A stretch of DNA of 12,161 nucleotides from Anaerolineaceae bacterium UBA4781 (GTDB lineage Bacteria; Chloroflexota; Anaerolineae; Anaerolineales; Anaerolineaceae): contig DHHD01000017.1 of NCBI GenBank assembly GCA_002403105.1, positions 1 to 12,161 of the forward strand, in the 5' to 3' direction. A program made the translations under genes and the position numbers. The notes beneath the pieces were generated by a model, which saw nothing but the letters and a program-made list of their open reading frames with translations, did not search any database and was not told the origin of the DNA. The stretch's first letter is position 1. Each line of letters starts with the position of its first letter. Positions 8,068-12,161 of this stretch are shown here, in pieces.

Positions 8068-8082
8068 GAAACAAGATTATGG

Positions 8083-9129
8083 TTATTGATCGCGGAATTC
8101 AGAAATAGTGATCTCACCGTTGACGATCTTTGCTTGCAGATCATTGATTGTAGTAACAATATCAGCAGGGACAAGATCTTCAGACATAACCAGGTACATG
8201 CCGTTTTCCTTGACACCCCAGTTGAAGGTATCGCCCTTATTGAGTTCACCATTCAGGTACATCTCAGTGAGGTCATGGATAGAGACATCGCATGCTTTCA
8301 TAACACTAGCAATGGTGTTGTCGGGGCCGAGCCAACGTTGATCAGCTCCACCGCCGATGATCCAAGTTTCAGCGCCTTCATTGGCAGCATTGAATCCACC
8401 TTCACCACTCAAACCGGCATACATGAAATTAATATCGGAACCTTTTTCCATGAGAGCCAGGGTAGCTTCCTTGCCTTTGGCAGGATCAACCCAAGAACCA
8501 ACGAAGATGTATTCCAGTGTCGCTTCGGGAGCAACATATTTCAATCCTTGTTCATAACCCCAAAGTGCACGCTGCATAACAGGAGAATCTACGCCACCAA
8601 CATATCCAATGACCTGGTCTTCATTAATGAACTCTACATCAGTGCGAGTGGTCATCAAACCACCCAGGGCACCAGCCAGGAAGGAACCTTCATGATCCTT
8701 ATAGCCCAAAGAAACGACATCGGCAGAATCAAGAACGCCATCCAAATAAATATAGAGCGTATCAGGGTTCTGAGGAGCTACTTCCAACATGGCATCAATG
8801 GCTTCGAAACCAAGAACGAAAACAATATCATCGGTTTTTGCCGCATTGGTCAACAAGGTTTTGTAGTTCTCATAATCCAATTTGCCTTCATAGGTATGAG
8901 TAACAGCACCGAAATCATCTTCGATAAGAGTGATGCCATCCAAGGCGATATCATAGAATGCACGATCGCCAAAAGAATCGGCAACAAAAACACCAACCGT
9001 CACAGGTTCTGCATCTGTGGTGGTTTCGCTCTCCGCGGTTTCAGCGGTATCGGCACCATTACTGCATGCAGTGAGGAGCATGGTCGCAATAATCAGTAAT
9101 CCAACTAGGGGTAGTAAATGTTTTTTCAT
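8083..9129 (-). CDS. BMP-family substrate-binding lipoprotein of ABC importer
   Basis: Extracytoplasmic, lipid-anchored binding protein (Bmp/PnrA-like, PF02608 type). I prefer ATG 9129 over 9153: AAAGGA lies 5 nt upstream, and the protein then begins with a textbook signal MKKHLLPLVG and lipobox LLTAC with Cys22. That gives 348 residues. Family blocks in order are DSFGDRAFYD (51-60), EGSFLAGALGG (147-157), IGYVGGVDSPVM (174-185), VGSWVDPAKGKEA (210-222), IIGGGADQ (257-264) and SVMKACD (275-281). Characterised members bind purine nucleosides. Here the usual FN in the first block is FY, and the usual GVDxDQ is GGGADQ, so the ligand may not be a plain nucleoside. It is the first transporter gene after the regulator, 67 nt downstream of the regulator's stop. 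Confidence 0.92.
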   Translation of the reverse strand: MKKHLLPLVGLLIIATMLLTACSNGADTAETAESETTTDAEPVTVGVFVADSFGDRAFYDIALDGITLIEDDFGAVTHTYEGKLDYENYKTLLTNAAKTDDIVFVLGFEAIDAMLEVAPQNPDTLYIYLDGVLDSADVVSLGYKDHEGSFLAGALGGLMTTRTDVEFINEDQVIGYVGGVDSPVMQRALWGYEQGLKYVAPEATLEYIFVGSWVDPAKGKEATLALMEKGSDINFMYAGLSGEGGFNAANEGAETWIIGGGADQRWLGPDNTIASVMKACDVSIHDLTEMYLNGELNKGDTFNWGVKENGMYLVMSEDLVPADIVTTINDLQAKIVNGEITISEFRDQ

Positions 9130-9196
9130 TTTTTCCTTTTCTTCTTTTTCCATTAATATTGTTTTTATAAAAATTCATTGTGGCTAATCTTTTTAA

Positions 9197-10372
9197 TCAC
9201 ACCTCCTTCTTCACCCCTGTAGAAATCTGATTTATTTTTTTACATCCACAACTCTCTCGAATGACCAACTCTGTAGACATCATGAGAGGTTGCCTGGAAA
9301 TATTTTGTTTATTCATTAGCGCCAACAGCATTTTCGCACTTTCCTCACCCATTTTCTGCATTGGGACCGTGATGCTGGTAAGTGAAGGGGCAACAAAACC
9401 ACAGACATCAATGTCGTTATAACCGACAACGGCAACATCATCGGGAATGCGGATGGAATGCTCGCGCAGAGCTTTCATGGCACCAATCGCCAGCATATCA
9501 CCCGCAGCAAAGATCGCTGAAGGTAGAATATTATTCTTAATTAACTGCAAAGTGGCTAAATAACCAGCTTGATAAGAAAATTCCTTCACATCGATCACAA
9601 GGTTCGTATCCAGCGATAGGTTATTTCTCTCTAAAGCTTCTTGGTAGCCTTCATAAACAGCATGTAAAGTCGGGATGGAAAGATTTCCAGTAAGCATGGC
9701 GATCTTTTGATGACCATGCTCGATAAGATGTTGTGTGCCTTTCAAACCCGAACCTTTTGCATCCAGGAGCACGGAATAGCCTTTCACATTAGGGCGATCC
9801 ACAAATACAATAGGAATCGGGAAATCATAGTATTCACCTGTATCAAAGAAATCCGTGGTACTTGGATACGAACCCATGGGAGAAATGAGGATACCATCCA
9901 CCCGTTTCGTAATGAGCATATCGAAGAATGCTTTACCCAGTGTTATTTTTTCGCGGGTGTCACAGGTGATCATCAATACATTTTGAGCGCTGGAGACCTT
10001 ACCTGCACCGCTGAGGAAAGAAGGATAAAAAGGGTTCTGAAGGTCCGGGACGATGATGCCGAAAGTATTGGTAGGTAGCATATTAGTGGCAACAGTTGCC
10101 GAAGAATCATAGTCGAGTACAACCGAACCCAACCCCTGACGGGTGGAAATCAGTTTTGATTCTTCCAACAGTCGATAGGCAGCTCGAACAGTGTGTAAAT
10201 TAATGTTCAGATGGTCAGCCAGTGTTCGAACGGGGGGAAGAATTTCACCGGGTTTTATTTCATTCACTACGATCAGCCAGCGGATCTGATCAGCAATTTG
10301 AGATGCGATCGAACAATTCTCATTCAAACCTATCTGCAGCCGTTGAAGTATGATATCAGAATGCTTTTCCAT
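9197..10372 (-). CDS. GntR/LacI chimeric transcriptional regulator (AraR-like architecture)
   Basis: Cytosolic ligand-responsive DNA-binding protein. The N-terminal ~90 residues are a GntR winged helix, with the recognition block LPPVRTLADHLNINLHTVRAAYRLLEE split over 48-74 and the wing QGLGSVV. The rest is a LacI/PBP1-type effector domain (FGIIVPDLQNPFYPSFLSG near 106-124, KRVDGILISP, VVGYNDIDVCGFVAPSLTSI, LVIRESC). B. subtilis AraR has this same fusion, but its operator and ligand need not be shared. The start is uncertain: a GTG at 10378 (393 residues) is also possible, and neither start has a strong SD. I favour the ATG at 10372. The gene heads the importer/methyltransferase operon and diverges from the corrinoid gene. 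The palindrome at 10384-10411, just upstream, is its probable operator, with autoregulation. A sugar, purine or methylated ligand is plausible but not determined. Confidence 0.9.
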   Translation of the reverse strand: MEKHSDIILQRLQIGLNENCSIASQIADQIRWLIVVNEIKPGEILPPVRTLADHLNINLHTVRAAYRLLEESKLISTRQGLGSVVLDYDSSATVATNMLPTNTFGIIVPDLQNPFYPSFLSGAGKVSSAQNVLMITCDTREKITLGKAFFDMLITKRVDGILISPMGSYPSTTDFFDTGEYYDFPIPIVFVDRPNVKGYSVLLDAKGSGLKGTQHLIEHGHQKIAMLTGNLSIPTLHAVYEGYQEALERNNLSLDTNLVIDVKEFSYQAGYLATLQLIKNNILPSAIFAAGDMLAIGAMKALREHSIRIPDDVAVVGYNDIDVCGFVAPSLTSITVPMQKMGEESAKMLLALMNKQNISRQPLMMSTELVIRESCGCKKINQISTGVKKEV

Positions 10373-10383
10373 GGTCACTTTTA

Positions 10384-10411
10384 TGATATAGTGTTATATA
10401 ATACTATATCA
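10384..10411. promoter_or_regulatory. Near-perfect 28-bp palindromic operator in divergent intergenic region
   Basis: The outer half-sites TGATATAGT (10384-10392) and ACTATATCA (10403-10411) are exact inverted repeats. The inner TTAT/ATAA also pairs, leaving one mismatched pair (10393/10402) over 28 bp. It overlaps the -10 of the leftward promoter and holds a TATAAT on the plus strand (10397-10402). Its position 6-12 nt before the regulator's start candidates and 83 nt before the corrinoid gene fits an operator for the GntR-type regulator. Confidence 0.8.
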
Positions 10412-10431
10412 GTAAACAATAGAGAATTCAA
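10403..10431 (-). promoter_or_regulatory. Leftward sigma70-type promoter for regulator/importer operon
   Basis: On the minus strand TTGAAT (10426-10431) and TATAGT (10403-10408) are separated by exactly 17 nt. Predicted initiation near 10396 gives a short leader of about 24 nt to ATG 10372. The -10 lies inside the palindrome, so a bound regulator would block it. A matching -35 for the rightward TATAAT was not found, so the corrinoid promoter is less clear. Confidence 0.6.
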
Positions 10432-10494
10432 TATATAAAAACCTATTTTTATTCACATTAACAATTATTAAGAGTAAGTAATAAGGAGAACACC

Positions 10495-11130
10495 ATGAGC
10501 ACATCACTCAACGAGATCAAACAGGGAATCATTGAAGGAGATCTGGCAATCGTTGCGTCTCTTGTAGAGCAAGCCCTGCAAGAAAAAAATGAACCACATA
10601 CCATCCTGGACGTCATGACCAAAGCCATGAGTGAAGTCGGTCGACTTTTTGAAGAAGGTGAATATTATGTGCCTGAAATGCTGGTTTCCGCGCGCGCCAT
10701 GCAAAACGGGCTGGACATCTTACAGCCAGCATTGACCTCAACCGATTCGAAGGCCAAGGGTAAAGTTGTGATCGGTACTGTAAAGGGAGACCTGCATGAC
10801 ATAGGTAAGAACCTAGTTGTAATTCTTCTCAAGGGTGCCGGCTATGAAGTGATCGATCTCGGTTCTGATGTAGCTCCCGAAGCATTTGTGGAGAAAATCA
10901 CGAATGGTGGAAAATGTGTGGTTGCGCTTTCAGCGCTTCTAACCACCACCATGATCAATATGAAAGCGGTTATTGAATCGATCACCGCGGCAGGCTTGCG
11001 CAAGGATGTAAAAATCATCATAGGTGGAGCCCCAGTGACTCAAAAATTTGCAGAGCAGATCGGTGCAGATGGCTACTCATCAGATGCGAATAAGGCGGTC
11101 AGATTGGTGGATCAATTACTGGCGAACTGA
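10495..11130 (+). CDS. Corrinoid protein of methyltransferase system (MtaC/MtbC/MttC-like)
   Basis: Cytosolic cobamide-carrying methyl shuttle, 211 residues, the normal length. Residues 1-85 are the helical cap (B12-binding_2), with EVGRLFEEGEYYVPEMLVSA (47-66) typical. Residues 88-210 are the Rossmann-like B12 domain. GTVKGDLHDIGKN (94-106) contains the D-x-H-x-x-G motif, with His101 as lower axial cobalt ligand. ALSALLTTT (144-152) and IIGGAPV (175-181) are the other nucleotide-loop motifs. An SD AAGGAG lies 6 nt before the ATG. It should accept or donate a methyl group with the URO-D-type enzyme at 3343, although the two genes sit at opposite ends of the locus. It diverges from the regulator across the palindromic operator, which suggests joint control. 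A reductive activator needed by such proteins is absent from the window. Confidence 0.95.
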   Translation: MSTSLNEIKQGIIEGDLAIVASLVEQALQEKNEPHTILDVMTKAMSEVGRLFEEGEYYVPEMLVSARAMQNGLDILQPALTSTDSKAKGKVVIGTVKGDLHDIGKNLVVILLKGAGYEVIDLGSDVAPEAFVEKITNGGKCVVALSALLTTTMINMKAVIESITAAGLRKDVKIIIGGAPVTQKFAEQIGADGYSSDANKAVRLVDQLLAN

Positions 11131-11283
11131 AAGGAAATTGACATTACCAGGAGAAAAAACCATTCCATTTGAAACTCTGAGAAGCCTTTTTTATTTATCA
11201 GATCTTGATTTTTCGCAAATGGTTCTTTAATCCCTTTCAATAATTACAAGAGAAATTCTCTTCCATCTTATCTGATCACACCC

Positions 11284-11318
11284 GGTTTATCAGCATTTGG
11301 AAGCTGCTGCAATAAACC
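11284..11318 (+). other. Bulged RNA hairpin in intergenic region
   Basis: GGTTTATCAGCA (11284-11295) pairs with TGCTG, a 2-nt CA bulge, and ATAAACC (11305-11318), giving 12 bp around a 9-nt loop. Flanking ACCCG (11280-11284) and CGGGT (11344-11348) could close an outer helix just before the T7 run at 11352-11358. Terminator or structured RNA are both possible, with direction assumed plus. Confidence 0.45.
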
Positions 11319-11480
11319 AGCAAGGTTTAAAACAGCAACACAACGGGTATATTTTTTTAACAAAAAAAAGCCGGACTGATTGGGAATTCTTCTTCATATA
11401 AAAATTGCTCGACCATAATGATATTGTTTTTCAAGGGCAGAGCATTAACAATCCACCTTCCAACCATGACAAAACTAGCG

Positions 11481-11489
11481 TGCTACAAT
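11481..11489 (+). promoter_or_regulatory. Possible extended -10 promoter for the gene at 11628
   Basis: TGC followed by TACAAT matches the extended -10 pattern TGnTAnnnT. No good -35 is seen at normal spacing. Initiation near 11496 would give a leader of about 130 nt containing the hairpin at 11524-11541. Confidence 0.35.
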
Positions 11490-11523
11490 AGATTATAAAG
11501 GGAGGATATCCAAGCTGCGAAAA

Positions 11524-11541
11524 GCTGATTCTTAAATCAGC
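11524..11541 (+). other. Short hairpin in leader of the 11628 gene
   Basis: GCTGATT (11524-11530) and AATCAGC (11535-11541) form a perfect 7-bp stem with the tetraloop CTTA. It lies 86 nt before the start codon, with no U tract after it, so it is more likely a 5' stabilising or regulatory element than a terminator. Confidence 0.45.
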
Positions 11542-11627
11542 ATGGTCGAAGAAGGTTGAGAACACCAAAGCAGCATAGGTAATTTGAACTCTGTTATTGG
11601 TTTTTCAAACATAAAAGGAGAATGAAC

Positions 11628-12116
11628 ATGAGTATCAAAGACCAGGTAACTCCAGCGCAATGGAAAGCACTGTATAACGCGATCAGTGCGGCTTCCACGT
11701 ACGTATCGACAGCCAGCGGTGGTGGGTTTGAAATGTTCAAAGAAGCCTTTTCCGCCAGCAAGTTCATGGTGGAAACAAGCCAAAAAGCCGGCGGTAGTGG
11801 CTATGGCACTCTGGTGGATGAAATGCTGGCAGTGATGAAGGGCATGACCTTCAATGATGCCAAAACGGATATATACCAGTATCAATCCAAGGATATTACC
11901 TCTTTACGCACTGAGGCGAAACAGCTTGTAGCGGATGGAGGTTTGGTAGCGTCCTCGCTGCCTGATGGAGATGGCTACAAACGCTGGCTGGTAGACATGG
12001 CTCGCAAGGTGGCAGAAACCAAGACAGGTGGAATGCTTGGATTCGGCGGTGAAGCGGTCATTGATGAAAAAGAGCAAACCGCCATCGCTGAACTAACAAC
12101 GTTGTTGGGAATATAA
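11628..12116 (+). CDS. Uncharacterised helical protein, 162 aa
   Basis: I do not recognise a named domain. ATG 11628 is chosen over 11622 because AGGAG then stands 7 nt away, whereas it would be only 1 nt from the earlier ATG. There is no signal peptide or membrane segment, so it is probably cytosolic. The N-terminal part VTPAQWKALYNAISAAS (7-23) and a Gly-rich turn SGGGFEMFKE (30-39) precede predicted helices. A Gly-rich TGGMLGFGGEAV (133-144) leads into a final acidic helix DEKEQTAIAEL ending in LLGI. From memory, similar C-terminal layouts (GGFLGxGG, then a helix ending in LG) occur in unannotated bacterial proteins, but I cannot verify this. It follows the corrinoid gene on the same strand, yet a 497-nt gap and its own promoter-like element suggest independent expression. 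Confidence 0.85.
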   Translation: MSIKDQVTPAQWKALYNAISAASTYVSTASGGGFEMFKEAFSASKFMVETSQKAGGSGYGTLVDEMLAVMKGMTFNDAKTDIYQYQSKDITSLRTEAKQLVADGGLVASSLPDGDGYKRWLVDMARKVAETKTGGMLGFGGEAVIDEKEQTAIAELTTLLGI

Positions 12117-12124
12117 AGCAAAGC

Positions 12125-12151
12125 GCCTGTGAGAAATACAAATCCACAGGC
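12125..12151 (+). terminator. Probable intrinsic terminator after 11628 gene
   Basis: GCCTGTG (12125-12131) and CACAGGC (12145-12151) form a 7-bp GC-rich stem with a 13-nt loop, starting 8 nt after the stop and followed by TTTACTATAT. The stem may extend through A-rich and T-rich flanks with a small bulge. The U tract is short and the window ends at once, so strength is uncertain. Confidence 0.6.
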
Positions 12152-12161
12152 TTTACTATAT

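Larger units (their letters stand above)
11131..11627 (+). other. 497-nt intergenic region with hairpins, no gene seen
   Basis: No ORF with a ribosome binding site was found. The stretch holds a bulged hairpin at 11284-11318, a T7/A8 stretch at 11352-11369, an extended -10-like element at 11481-11489 and a hairpin at 11524-11541. No clear U-tailed terminator directly follows the corrinoid gene. A weak long-loop inverted repeat (AACCATT near 11156, AATGGTT near 11217) is the nearest candidate. An RNA gene or long leader is possible but not shown. Confidence 0.5.

Noticed and set aside
8086..9099. 337-codon open frame on the plus strand opposite the binding-protein gene
   Set aside because: It is the antisense of a clearly conserved BMP protein. 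Its translation has no recognisable motif, and the openness follows from codon use of the real gene.
9139..9179. Small out-of-frame ORF starting at 9179 before the binding-protein gene
   Set aside because: The SD-like AAGGAGG at the end of the regulator is too far from this ATG, and the peptide is low complexity.
11418..11498. 26-codon plus-strand ORF in the intergenic gap
   Set aside because: No ribosome binding site and no recognisable content.
11409..11549. Long-range inverted repeat TCGACCAT / ATGGTCGA
   Set aside because: Eight bases separated by 125 nt are expected by chance at this scale, with no supporting structure.

Overview
The window looks like an anaerobic bacterium of moderate to low GC, most plausibly a Chloroflexota/Anaerolineae member. 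That assignment is inference. It rests on lipoproteins with Thr-Pro linkers straight after the lipobox, a corrinoid methyltransferase pair beside a BMP-type importer, and the overall protein flavour. There is no rRNA or marker gene to prove it.

Layout. (1) 1-2449, minus strand: two tandem paralogous lipoprotein genes. The first runs off the left edge. The second has a better start at 2449 than the longest ORF suggests. (2) 2704-3282, plus strand: a flavodoxin-fold NAD(P)H:quinone-type oxidoreductase, ending in a strong hairpin shared with the convergent operon. (3) 10372 down to 3343, minus strand: one long operon in the order GntR/LacI chimeric regulator, BMP-family substrate-binding lipoprotein, two-domain ABC ATPase, two BPD_transp_2-type permeases, and a URO-D-superfamily (MtaA/CmuA-like) methyltransferase. 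The last four genes are joined by three 4-nt start/stop overlaps. (4) 10495-11130, plus strand: a corrinoid protein of the MtaC/MtbC/MttC type, divergent from the operon. (5) 11131-11627: a long non-coding gap with hairpins. (6) 11628-12116, plus strand: an uncharacterised helical protein, followed by a terminator-like hairpin.

How it works together (inference). The regulator and the corrinoid protein diverge from a near-perfect 28-bp palindrome at 10384-10411. This palindrome overlaps a good leftward promoter (TTGAAT, 17 nt, TATAGT). The simplest reading is one operator switching both arms. The binding protein, ATPase and permeases would import a small methylated compound, the methyltransferase and corrinoid protein would move its methyl group, and the ligand or a product would release the regulator. 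The importer belongs to a family best known for nucleosides, but its pocket motifs deviate, and the methyltransferase has an atypical metal-ligand motif. The substrate is therefore open. No reductive activase for the corrinoid and no second methyltransferase lie in the window, so both must come from elsewhere. This transporter-coupled corrinoid methyltransfer locus is the main candidate for an undescribed system.
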